From: Anthostomella pinea
Lineage: Eukaryota; Ascomycota; Sordariomycetes; Xylariales; Xylariaceae
Assembly: GCA_963556695.1 (NCBI GenBank)
Contig: CAUWAG010000004.1
Span: 1,736,001-1,800,000 of the forward strand
Reading direction: 5' to 3'
Length of the DNA: 64,000 nt
Shown here: positions 33,625-44,700 of the stretch, in pieces
How positions within the stretch are numbered: position 1 is the stretch's first letter
Layout of the letters: each line of letters opens with the position of its first letter
Position numbers and translations under genes: made by a program
Notes under the pieces: model-generated
What the model saw: only the letters and a program-made list of their open reading frames with translations
The model's database searches: none
What the model was told of the DNA's origin: nothing

Positions 33625-34563
33625 GGCATTTTCATATTATCGTCTTACACTTTCATCATTTGGCCCATGGTGCGTAGGTTTTATAGAAACACCAAATTTA
33701 TACAGTATACTCCATTTGTCAAAGGCAATTGAGGATCCGTTCTTCTATTCGCGCCAAGTTCTCCGGACCGGCGAGTGTTTGCCTCAAGGTAGTCCCGCAG
33801 AACCGGCATATAGCACTCCCCACCAAGCCCAGACCCGTCGGTGCCGCCTCCAAACTCTCACATTATAGCTTGCATAAGCCGTTTACCTTAGTCTCGGCCG
33901 TCTTGTGCTCTGTTACCAAGTGCAGGCAATAACACCACGATAACAGCCAGATATTTCCGCGGGCTAGACTTTGTCCTGCGGGAAGCGGTGGGTGCGCTTG
34001 GGGCCGGCATCCTACCCGAAGTCGGGCAGTCCCATCCATTCGTCGTGTAGGGCTAGGCCATGGCACTTCTCGTGGATACAGCCACCTTGTTCGGGTCCAG
34101 CACAGACTCACGGGCCGTGGCAACTTGTGGTGCTCCCGGTCGTCGCATTACGACGGGTTCTAGGCGAGACTGTAGTCCGCAGACGGGGCAAGCGCTGAAC
34201 CTCCAGGGTTCAGAGGAGCTGTCATAGGGTTAGTACGACATGATCTAATCTGGATTTTTGTCCCGGGATCCTTATAGACCGAAACTTAAGTATGTCTGAC
34301 GGTGGTATAGAAGGGGTTTATGATCATCCATAGCTCGGAAGAACGGATTCAGAAATTCATGTATTAGCTGAGCTTGCGTATTACTGCTTGACGCCCTACC
34401 TACTTTGGCATATGTACACTAGGGCATGTTGTCCATTGGGAAAAGGAGACTTACTCGTGATGTCTAATGCATCATCTTACGTGGAAAAGTGTTGATGACA
34501 TTATCTGCTAAGCTAGATACGGTGAATAAGTTAAGGGCTTGCGCCAAGAGATTGGCCGGACCC
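33625..34563. other. Intergenic, no supported gene
   Basis: No frame with recognisable features on either strand. Confidence 0.45.
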
Positions 34564-34764
34564 CTACATAGAGTACCCCGGACACCAGGGCTGTTCCCTT
34601 GGTTCCGATTTCCAATCATCGCTGTAGTCAATCTCGCTATAGGGATACGGCATAGGGTCGTCGGTGGGCTTGGAAGCCCACCAAATCATATAGAAGATTG
34701 CCAACAAGAAAATGATACCAGTCACCCAGATCTGGACGGACGCGGAATCGGTGATGGAGTCCAT
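34564..34764 (-). CDS. Small single-helix membrane protein
   Basis: A 66-codon frame starting MDSITDSASVQIW has one strong membrane helix (VTGIIFLLAIFYMIWWAS) followed by an acidic, Tyr/Pro-rich tail (PMPYPYSEIDYSDDW). The helix-plus-acidic-tail layout argues against a chance frame. A longer frame to 34953 is open, but its extra N-terminus looks like leader sequence. Function unknown. Confidence 0.5.
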   Translation of the reverse strand: MDSITDSASVQIWVTGIIFLLAIFYMIWWASKPTDDPMPYPYSEIDYSDDWKSEPREQPWCPGYSM

Positions 34765-35676
34765 GTTCAATACTGATGTGGGCGGAATGAGAACGATGCT
34801 TGTTTGGGATTGGTTGGTCTGCGAATGCTGCTTCAGGTCTTCTGTGTTTGGAGTGGATGGTGAGTAGGGGAAAGCATAGAGGACGACTGGAACGTCCAGC
34901 ACTTTTATATGTGCAGAATTGGAACAAGATCCTTTATCCGAGAACACTAGCATCGTGCTGCTCCGCTGTATGACTTTTGTGGTTGGCGAACAAAGTCATT
35001 GTGTCGAATGAACAACGTCTTTGTGCGTTCAACTCGACGAGTGGCGAAGAGACTGGAATGAGACCCAATGTCTTGCAGAGGAAACAAGGGTCTGCACTGT
35101 ATACGTGAATCAAACAATTGTTCGCATGCAATACAACAAGGGTAGGTAAAATGAATAGCACTCACGATCCCGTGTTAACGAAATACCTACCTAGGTATGT
35201 AGGTAGGCAGGTAAGGTTGTGGCTACTCAACCCATTTTCCAGCCACAACGACGGATGGGTCACGGATCAGGATACAAGGTACCTTGGAGCCCAACTGGTA
35301 CCCGTTTGTACCTGATTTGTACCCAACTGGGATGATAGCTACTTCTGGGATGGGGACACCACCCATCCCTTCTTTCAATCAAGCAACTTCCAGAATACAG
35401 ACCAATAGCCACCATTCGTGACCCTGGTCCTTATTCTGGATACCACTACCACAAGGCACAAGGTAATTGATATGCAGAGGCGAGGTAAGGGAAGGTGCTG
35501 CACCAACCAACAAACCCTCGGCATGAGGCGGGGTCCCCATAACCTCCATATAAGTCTCGATTTCTCCTCGGTACCTCCCTGCTGTCAACTCATCATCCAC
35601 CACCCACCCATCTGCTACGAACTTGCGGCTGCCTTGTCCCAGTCTCAATGTGCTCAAGAGCTGGGCTCTAAACGGA
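34765..35676. other. Intergenic region
   Basis: No supported gene. Contains the palindrome TACCTAGGTA (35188-35197) within a run of TAGGTAGG units. The last 200 bases are the upstream region of the peptidase gene. Confidence 0.5.
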
Positions 35677-36677
35677 ATGCTGATCATGGAGCAGGAGGGT
35701 TCAGCTGAGTTCCATGTCCCCAGCCTATCCGAGCCCTGCAAGACCTGGTACAAGGTCATGGGGGACATCCAATCATCCACAACACCGTTAATCATACTCC
35801 ACGGAGGTCCTGGAGCATGCCACGAGTACCTACTACCATTGACCGACCTCGCGCCCTCCGTTTCGCTCATCTTCTACGACCAGATCGGCAATGGGAGGTC
35901 CACCCATCTGCCGGACAAAGCCGGAGACGAGGCCTTCTGGTCCGTGGGTGCGCGCGGCCTATTCAAAGACGAGCTCGACAACCTCCTCTCGCATCTGGGG
36001 CTTCAGGAGCGACCCATCGACATCTACGGGCATTCTTGGGCGGCATGCTGGCGACCGAATGGGCGGCGACGCCCTCGAGGTCTCCGAAGCTGAGACGCCT
36101 TGTGCTCTCGAACAGCTTGGCGAGCATGGATGGATGGCGAGATGGTATGACGGCGCTGGGAAAGAAGCTACCAGAGGATGTACAGGAAGTACCCGATCGC
36201 GGAGACAAAAACCACGAATTCGAAACGCCGGAGTACGAGGCCGCCATGGAAGTCTTCTACAAAAGACACTTCAGTCTCGCCAGACCGTGGCCGGCGAAGG
36301 AGGTCCAGGTTGCAATGGACCGTTTAGGAGGGGATCCAACGACGTAGGTATGGGACTATGTGAGTCTTGACTGCATCTACGTCTGTCGAGTCGTGAAGCT
36401 GATCGAGGAGTTAACTAGGTATGGCCCAAGCGAGCTCTACATATCCGGGTCTCTACGCGACTGGACTTGCATCCCAATGTTGAAACACATCAAGGCTCCA
36501 ACGCTTCTGATCAACGGGACGGATGATGAAGCTCAGGATGTGGCGATGCAGCCGTTCTTTGACCACATCGAGAAGGTGAAATGGATTACGCTGGAGAATG
36601 CCGCGCACTTTTCCCATGTCGACCAGAGAGAGGTATACATGAAACATCTGAGGTATTTCCTGTCAGTGGAGGTGTAA
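35677..36677 (+). pseudogene. Prolyl aminopeptidase-like alpha/beta hydrolase, frameshifted
   Basis: An S33-family proline iminopeptidase by sequence: oxyanion motif LIILHGGPGACHEYL, FYDQIGNGRSTHLPDKAGDE, nucleophile elbow GHSW, lid region, PTLLINGTDDEAQD (catalytic Asp region), and the catalytic His in LENAAHFSHVDQREVY. The frame breaks exactly after GHSW. One G is missing at 36038-36040 (GGG where GGGG would give GHSWGGMLATEW), and the rest continues in the next frame. An intron at 36344-36418 (75 nt) then restores the final segment to TAA/TGT at 36677. ATG 35677 or 35686 both fit. As written the product stops soon after the catalytic Ser. Family members are cytosolic or secreted enzymes releasing N-terminal proline or hydrolysing related amides. 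Confidence 0.8.
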
Positions 36678-36993
36678 ATGTAGCAATTGGTTATTCGGGA
36701 GCGGCGACTCGCATTTCCCCAAAAACTCTACTCTATACTCTCGCGACTATCCGCGTAGAGAAACCGTCTCCGAGAGCAGGGCAAAAAATATAGCCATTGT
36801 AGCCATTGTAGGTTGGTGGCTCAGGCGCAACCGAATGCGACCTCATGCAGGTTAGTCAGCTGACTTGAACTCGATCATAGCACTCAAACACTTTCCTCCC
36901 ACCGTTGCTCGATATCCTCCAAGTATTGTTTCGACCCAGACACTGAGCCCCCTATCTCACTGTTCCGATCATCACTTGATATTGCGACTCATC
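36678..36993. other. Short intergenic spacer
   Basis: Lies between the peptidase and HET genes on the same strand. No gene seen. Confidence 0.5.
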
Positions 36994-38824
36994 ATGCGGC
37001 TTCTCAATGCTTCATCCCTGCAACTGGAGAACTTTCCGGATCATGCTTTTATTCTGCACTACGCGATACTGTCCCACCACTTGGGAAGAAGAGAAGGTCC
37101 TTTTCCCGGATGTCGAGGGCCACACGCCCACCGCCTGGAGAGACAAAAAGGGGTTCCGAAAGATTGAGCTCTGCTCACAACAGGCCATTGAAGACGGATA
37201 CAACTACATCTGGGTCGATACCTGCTGCATCGACAAGAGCAGCAGCGCCGAGCTGTCCGAAGCGATCAACTCCATGTTCGAATGGTACAGCCGGTCGCAG
37301 GTGTGCTACGCCTACCTCGGCGATGCCATTCCATCTTCGCCCTTCGACAAATGCCGCTGGTTCACAAGAGGATGGACGTTGCAGGAGCTCGTTGCCCCGA
37401 GAAAGGTCCACTTCTACAATCAGGACTGGCAGTTCGTTGGGTCGCGGTACAGCCTGGCTGACGAGCTGGTGCGCATCACACGCATTGACAGGTCGCTGTT
37501 TCGGACCGGGTTCGACGACAGCCTACAGCACGTGCTCGGTTCGTACAGCATCGCCACGCGCATGTCATGGGCATCTCGCCGCAACACGACGCGGCTGGAG
37601 GATACCGTGTACTGTCTCATGGGACTCTTCGGCGTCAACATGCCGCTGCTTTATGGCGAAGGTAAGCGCGCCTTCAGACGACTGCAGGATGAGATCATGC
37701 GCAAGTCCACGGACACGTCCGTTCTCGCCTGTGTCCTTCGCCCACAGGGGAACCATCTGCTCGCCGAGTCCCCCAGTAACTTCGAAAACCTACCTGTGAT
37801 CTGGAACGCTGGGTCGAATCGGCGGAGGGTCAGGTGGGAAGAGGACAGAGTCGAGCTGGAAATGATACTCTGCCCTACAATTCATACCGATGGAATTAAT
37901 TACTTTGGCCTGTTCGACTGTATGCTCCCGGGCGAGTACGACTCCTGGCCAGCGATACTTCTCACTCGCGACGACAGGGGACCGGATTGGTTTACCAGGA
38001 TATTGCCCCACCGCTTGTTCCGTGTGTCTCCTTCCAGATCGGATTGTGCCGAGCCGTTGGTAGCTGGCCAACTTGATCATGCGGAGAGAGGTCACGAGCT
38101 TTCCTTCGAACATGCTACGCGGAAACTGATTACCATTTCACGAGAGCTGCAAGAAGGAAGGTGGGTGACCGACCCGGTTGCCAAGGTCGTGCTGGATTTT
38201 GACCACCGATGGTCGCTGCCGTACTACATAGATCGGTGCTATCCATCCATATCCGGCGGCATGATATGCCACTCCCCTAGGTTCGTTTGGTGGATCCATA
38301 CCATCTCGGTCCACGGCATCGTAGCATTTTATGATGGCGCAACCAGCCGATTCTTCGTGGCGTGGGGTGGGCTCAACAAACCAGACACGTCTCCCTGGTG
38401 CAAGATCTGGCTTCGAGAGGAACTCCAGATCCAAGAGATCCCGTGGATGTCGGACACGCTCCAGTGGGACGACTCGGGTACCACCCCGGCGATCCAACGC
38501 GCTCGGCATAGCAGCCAAGCCCGGCTGATGGAGCTGCCATCCAGCCAGCTTTCAAGAGAGAGCAAAGTGAGCGTGCAGGGCGACAGGCCGCACACGGTGG
38601 AAGCGCGCATCTCGGAAACCACCATTCTAGAGAGGGTCACGGTACGTATTCAAAAATTCCATCCCAGGACCCTGAGCCCCCGAGTACCTCTTGTCACTCC
38701 CCACTCAGTCCCCCCAAATAAAAACAACAACATTCTTATCTCAAACGAGTTGCCGCGGGGTTGGGGACACGAAATCCTGACAGCAACGCAGTACGAGATT
38801 CTCGTCAGAACCAGAGAAGCATAG
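36994..38824 (+). pseudogene. HET-domain (heterokaryon incompatibility) gene, frameshifted
   Basis: Opens MRLLNASSLQLENF...HYAILSH, the classic start of HET-domain proteins. An extra base at 37074-37080 (CCCACCACTTGG for the expected CCCACACTTGG) then moves TWEEEKVLFPDVEG into another frame, where one long frame runs to TAG at 38822. HET motifs are intact beyond it: YIWVDTCCIDKSSSAELSEA, FEWYSRSQVCYAYLGD, RWFTRGWTLQELVAP, followed by LEDTVYCLMGLFGVNMPLLY and GEGKRAFRRLQDEIM. The C-terminal 330 residues have no recognised repeat domain. HET proteins trigger incompatibility cell death on non-self contact. The one-base lesion, if real, would inactivate it; homopolymer-type assembly error is the alternative. 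Confidence 0.85.
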
Positions 38825-39495
38825 CATCAACGTTGCCCTAGGCTTTATCCATTCCATGGGCGGAAATCCAGCCTTGGTATGTTAGGACGCTGTCCATCTG
38901 TGCGTCCCATGCTGCCACACCATATGAAATGGAAATTCGAATAAAAATACAATCCAGCCAAAAACTTTCTTGACTGGATAACTCCCGAAAGCGAGGCCAG
39001 GCTTGACCGGCCATATCTTCTCTACTACATGTGGACAGCTATCATTGACTCTGAATCCATCGAGGTTGGTGTTTGGACGATAACGTAGTACCACCGATAG
39101 CATGGTAGCTCTACCAAGCATAGTTTTGCCCTTGTCTTTGCTCTTCAGCTTCGATATTCTCGTCAACAGGGTACATTCTCCTTGGCTGCTTAGCCCAACG
39201 CCAGCCTTCAGTAATTTCTGCCCGCCGTGACACAGCGGCAATGGCCTCGTCTCTGGATGCGTACCCCAAACGTCAACTCAATTGCAACCAGTGTATATTC
39301 CCATCAACGCCTTCGCCCTATCTTACTGTAACGATAGTGTATTCACACCCACTTCTTTCCTCTAATTGACCGTCATGGACGGAGTATTTCTTTATACATC
39401 CGCCACCTTCCACTCTTTCAACCCCTTTGACTTCAACGCCAACGTGTAAACCCAGTCACCCACTTCGAAGAGGGATTGAGAGACGACAAGGTGAT
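38825..39495. other. Intergenic region with LTR-like end
   Basis: No supported gene. Holds the LTR-like fragment annotated at 39140-39232. Confidence 0.45.
39140..39232 (+). repeat. Degenerate LTR 3' end, related to 830-1219
   Basis: CTTCGATATTCTCGTCAACAG resembles TCTTGATATTATCGTCAATAG near 1142-1162 of the 390-bp LTR, and both are followed by a GCTGCTT stretch and end CGCCGTGACA. No matching 5' end or target duplication was found. It is a likely relic of the same family 38 kb away. Confidence 0.45.
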
Positions 39496-40265
39496 CTAGA
39501 AGGTTCCAATCTGCACGCTGAAGGGTCCATTGTCCTGCGCCGCGCTGAATTGTCCCACCTTCTCATTGTCGTAGGTGCAAATCTTGAACAGCTCCTTGGC
39601 CGATTCGAACGCAACGTTGAATGGCGTTGGCTGGGATGTTCCTAATGTCACTGGGTTCATGACCCCGATTCTGACGTGTTCTCCGAGGAAAACGTACATC
39701 CCCGGCGTGTCTTTTTCGTCCTTATACCGCTTTGCCATAGGCTTGACCTCGACTTTGAGGGGAATGCCCTCCTCGCCCAAGACAGCATTTCCTTCCCGGT
39801 TGTAAGAAAAGTCATCCCATTTTAAGGCCTTCTGGACGAAATCAGGTATGGTGTCGCTGTCGCCGAGACCCAACGTCTTCGCCCACTGCCCTGTGGCTTG
39901 AAGGACATTCCACGCTTTTTCGGCATCGCAGGACTCGGGGAGGGTGGGGCTGGCTTGTGTCTTAATCTGCATGCCCCTTCCATCGCCACCGCAAGAGACC
40001 TGACGTGGGTTCATCAGATAAGTCGCCGCAAGGTCGGTCCGCAAGATTTATACAGGATGTCGCAAGTTACAAATTTGTCGTGGGCCTGCGCTTTCATCTC
40101 TTGCTTGTCTTCATCGCTTAGTCCTCGTTCTGCGAACGGCTGTGCAGGTTGCGCATAGAACGTTAGCGCGTGTCCTTCCAAAGTATACTTATACACACTG
40201 CGGCACCGCAAGGGGAACTTTGGATGGCTCGCCAGTGTAGCTCCCAAGGTTTGCCCAATGAGCAT
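39496..40265 (-). CDS. Unrecognised protein with conserved-looking Cys/Gly motif
   Basis: Two exons, 40071-40265 and 39496-39999, are joined in phase by a 71-nt intron (GTAACT donor, CTGATG branch region, GTCAG acceptor). The product contains FPLRCRSVYKYTLEGHALTF, HDKF joined to VSCGGDGRGMQIKTQ, KAWNVLQATGQWAKTLGL and VFLGEHVRIGVMNP, and ends SVQIGTF. No domain is recognised. An upstream stretch in another frame (ILALFAAVAVGHAWN) looks like a signal peptide and may be a first exon, so the protein may be secreted and the ATG at 40265 internal. Confidence 0.5.
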
Positions 40266-41785
40266 CGAGAGGAAGAAAAACCCTTGACATGCATGGTCGC
40301 AGTTCGAAGGACGGAAAAGACGCTGTGCTTGGTGTTCCAGGCGTGGCCGACAGCGACAGCGGCAAAGAGGGCAAGTATGAGATTAAGGCAAAGTATATCG
40401 AGTAGAGAAGACGGAGTAGGCGATAGCTGTGATAGAGTGTAGACATAGACGCAGGGAGAGAGTGAAGTTCTGGAGTTGGTAGGTACAGATGACGAGGATA
40501 GATAACACAGACGATATAACTGATTTATATAAAAAGGACATTTCAATGGCAAGCATAGACCTGCGCCATCCTTGTGGCAATATCACATCATCTGTCGTGC
40601 CGTCTGCTGTGCATCGAGACTCCCTGCCCAGGCTGCCCTGGATTGGGTTCTGGACTTTCGCCCGGTGTGCACATGCTGGGGGTTACGGGTAAGTAGAAGT
40701 CGCTATTCCGTAAAGTTCCATATTCCATGGCATAAAAAAAGATCTCAGAACAGCTGGTAATATTTTTTTTGCGGGTTTTGAGCGGCCAAAGTGCGGACCT
40801 AAAAAGTTCCCTTTATATAAAATCGCGAACTATATCATTTCGGATACTTGTAGTAAGCTGACAAAGGGGCTATTTAGGCACGGACGATTATCTGATTACT
40901 TCTAGTATATTCGAAAAGACAACATTGTAAACAACTAAGCCCCGGGCGTGCCGGGTTTCGCGCGACGGTTGGTGTACTCAGGAGGACAAGCTGACAAGTT
41001 CCATCAAACCCAGAACTTTACAACCTTCGGTCAGCGCTCTGAGAATCCCCACTCAGGGTGGCAAAGTGACAAAGGGGGCTACCGTTCGTGCCGTACTCTC
41101 TTATTAAAGATACACCGAAATGATGGATAGCAGTCAGTCTCTCGGCATCACCGTCAGTAGCCCTAGCATGAATTACAAGAGCGACACCGAGCGGTCATTT
41201 CGCCTACCAACCAGATCTGCACTTCAACGTGGTGAATGCGTGATGTGGAGGCTCTTAAGAAGACGATTTTGCCTCTTGTAACCTTGTAGGAGCGAGTCTC
41301 TGAGTTCTAGGTAGGTAGCGGACACTTTGTCTTTTCCCAGGAGGTCCTCAGCCATTATTCGTCTAGGCGCCTACCTTACTTGAACCTAGGGTGATAAAGT
41401 CTCTGTGACATTCTCGCGCGGTTGGCCAGACACCAGAAAGGAAGAAGATTCACAAGGCTCAAGTTCCAAAGAATCAAATTCCAGGTTCCCGTCCGTCGTG
41501 GTTTCAGTCTCTAAGAAAGTACACAGACGCTAGCAGTAGCAATAATAGAACGAACACGTTACCCGCCTGCCCAGAACCAATCGAATCCCAAATGGTGCGC
41601 CCTCTATGATGTAGGTATGCATGCATTCTTCGTTACATTCGTCGCGAAAGGGGTCATGCAAATAGGAAACGGGATGATACAAAAGAGAAGCGAGTTCAGA
41701 CCCCCAAAAACAGATATGCCCCGGTACTCCATGCAGTCCCAACCGAACAGAATTAGAACGCCCAACCCAGCCCATTCAGAAACGA
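40266..41785. other. Intergenic region, no further gene
   Basis: Besides the possible signal-peptide exon at about 40330-40400 (minus), no gene is supported. A moderately AT-rich patch lies near 40720-40930. Confidence 0.45.
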
Positions 41786-44700
41786 TCAATGCCGCTTGTA
41801 TTTCTGCGAAATCAGTCAGTATGCAAACGTGGCCCTCAAAGGGGGTAGAAGTCAAGGGTAAGCTCACCTCGTCCATCCGCCGCCGGTTCTGTGGGTCCAG
41901 CGAGTTTGTGGCCCCCATGAGCGTCTGTCCGATGGCCTTGCTCGAGCCAATGAGGGGCCTGAAGATGATGGTAGGTGCCCGTTTGAGGACGGCTTTGGCG
42001 GCTCCTTGTGCGCTCTGACTGTTCATCACCTCGCCAGGTACAGCAATGATGGCGTCCCTTGCCACGTTCAGGTCGCGGGCAAGGCTTGCGTATGCCCCTC
42101 TGAGGCCCTGGACGACACCCGTGGGCTGATCAGCGTATAGGCTGATCTGCTTCGTCTCCTCCGTATCCAGATCTTCATAGTCCCACCCGACGGCCTCGCG
42201 GGCCTCAGGCTGCTTGACTAGGATGCCCTCAGCACCTTGAAGTGCGTACTGTGTCCCAACAGCTAGCTTGGCACCAAGCTTGACTATCTCTGTGCCAGTC
42301 GTTTTCGCAAACGCAGCAGCACCCTTGCCTATGCTGCGCACGATCCTCCCATCTTTCTTGTACTCCTTGATAGGTATCTCCACCAGGTCTTTGAATCCAC
42401 TGCCGACAGTGACCAGGGAGCGAACGGGGGCAAGACCAGCAAGAACCCCAGGAAGCTGGTTTCTCTTGACGTCAGGCATCCAGATATCGTTCAGCGTCTG
42501 GCCGAGTCGGTCGAAGCCGGAGACACCATAGATTATGGTATGCCTCATGGTCATCCGTGCCTGGTCGAGGACTAGAAAGTTCATAAACTCGGTGGTGTGA
42601 CCTGATCGGAGGCCAGCGTAGTCGACCCGCTTCGGTTTGAAGTCGAGCTTGACAGGTACCGAGTTGACCTCGGCTCTTTGGATGAATGGAATGTCGCTGG
42701 GCGAGGCATGAGTCGGCGCAGAATCATTCTTGAATTCGAAAAACCGGGTTATGAAGTCCAGAGCGTCTTGGTCCACATGCAGCCGAAGAGGCAGCAGCGT
42801 CACCTTTAGCACGATCTCAGATGCCGCCAGTTCCGCCACAGGCTTGACATTCAAGATCTCCAGATGCGCCATGCTGGTCCCCATTTCTCGCTCGCCCGCA
42901 TCCTGGTCATAGGTCGCGAACTTCTTCCATGTCGACGTTGGAACGTGGTCAAATACGTCCAGGTCCCGGACACGGACATCGACTGAACTCTGCGTCTCCC
43001 CAGAACCTGGAGGGAACGTGACCAAGTCGACGTTGATGCCTTTCAGCTCGAAGGTGATCTTATGGCGCTTGCTGCGGTTTAGCCTGAGCTTCTTCTTCGT
43101 TCGATAGGCGCCCCCTTGTCGACTCGGCGTGGCAGTCATCGCTGTAGTGGCTATAGACTCGGTCTCTGTGGCATTGTCATTCAACTCTTGATTGATGGCC
43201 TGTGCAAGCTCCCGAGGATCCCGATTCGCAGGGATGCCGATGTAGATCGAATTGAAGAGAAAGTCTCCGATGACAGTCTCCTCCTCAACGACTTCCATGT
43301 CGGTACTTGTGCGAGCACGATCGTGGCGGGACAGCCGCTCGGTGGCTGTTGTCTCAATATCGTAGACGGCCTTTGAGATCACATCTCGAGTATGATCCCA
43401 GTCGTAACCATCGAAGAGGTTCCAGATGAAGTGAACATCGCGAACACGTACTGCAATGGGGCTTCGCTGAACCTTGGCATTATTGGACTCATCGTACTTG
43501 TTCTTAACCGAGTTCCAACGATGTGCTGTGCCTTGTACCACAGATCCGGAACCGAAATAGTTCTCATGGATGACGAGATCCTCTTCGTCGAGCAGATCGG
43601 GCTGGCTGTTGAAGTTAGTGAGCAGAACACCGTCATTGGTGTCTTCAGCTGTGGTCCTCTCTGACATCATGGAATCTGCGGGGTCTATAAGTTGGTCCTG
43701 GACAGAAGGGTCATCGTAGAACTGCGAGTCAAAGGCAAGAGGGCTCGACTGTCCGGACTCCCCAAGATAGATGCTGTCATCATCCTCGCCACCGAGTTCC
43801 TGCGCGAGGCCGAAGTCATTGTCGAAGTTGTAATCACCTTCGGTCTGGCCGAATGCGTCCGCAGATATAGAAGCAAGCAGGTCTTGAACAGGGACAACCT
43901 TGGTCCTGTACTTGATCTCTTTGCTGGGCGGCGTCGGAGGGGCAAGTGCGTTGGCGAGTGCTATGAGTGTCTGTGTTGAATCTGCACAGGTCTCAAGGAC
44001 AAGAAGATCATCACGCAGCTCAACATCGACCCATTTTCCCCCATCCCCTTGATTGACACCAGTCTGAATCACGACTTTTGCAGAAGAAAGGTAGCAAATG
44101 TCGACGTACCCCTGTTGACATAGCTCGACGATTTGTGGGGTGGAAGTGTTCGATGTCCTTCGCCTTGTCCTAGATGTGTCTTTGGACTCTGATACTGAAA
44201 CATCGTCGATAAGAAGTATAGATGCCTTATTGAGGTTTCCAACAGCCTTCGCGTCGTCTCCAGTAGACAGAGATATTTCAACGTGGCAATCCGTCAGCGC
44301 AATCAACATCTTGGAAGTCAATCCGAGAGGATTCAGGCCCAGCAAACAGTCTCGGAGAATGATGTCGACCTTCGTAGGCTTGGCATCTTCTCCTTTGCCT
44401 TTGTCGGACCTCGCGGCCGAGGTGGTCTGCTTCCCCGTAAGCGTCATATGAGCGTGTTCTCCCAGATTTGCGACAGATGCTGCCAGAGTCGCCTCAAAGT
44501 CTTGCGGTGTTGCATCCTCCGCGAGGCCAAGGATATCCATGATAGTTGGTACGCGATACTCGATGTTCATATGCCGCATTCTGAGCTTGACAACGGGTTC
44601 CATCTCATCGCCAATTATCCGCATAGTCAAGATAGGCCCGTGACCAATTTTCTCCAAAGGGGGGATAACAGAGTGTACCAGCTCTTCGCTGTGGTTGCGC

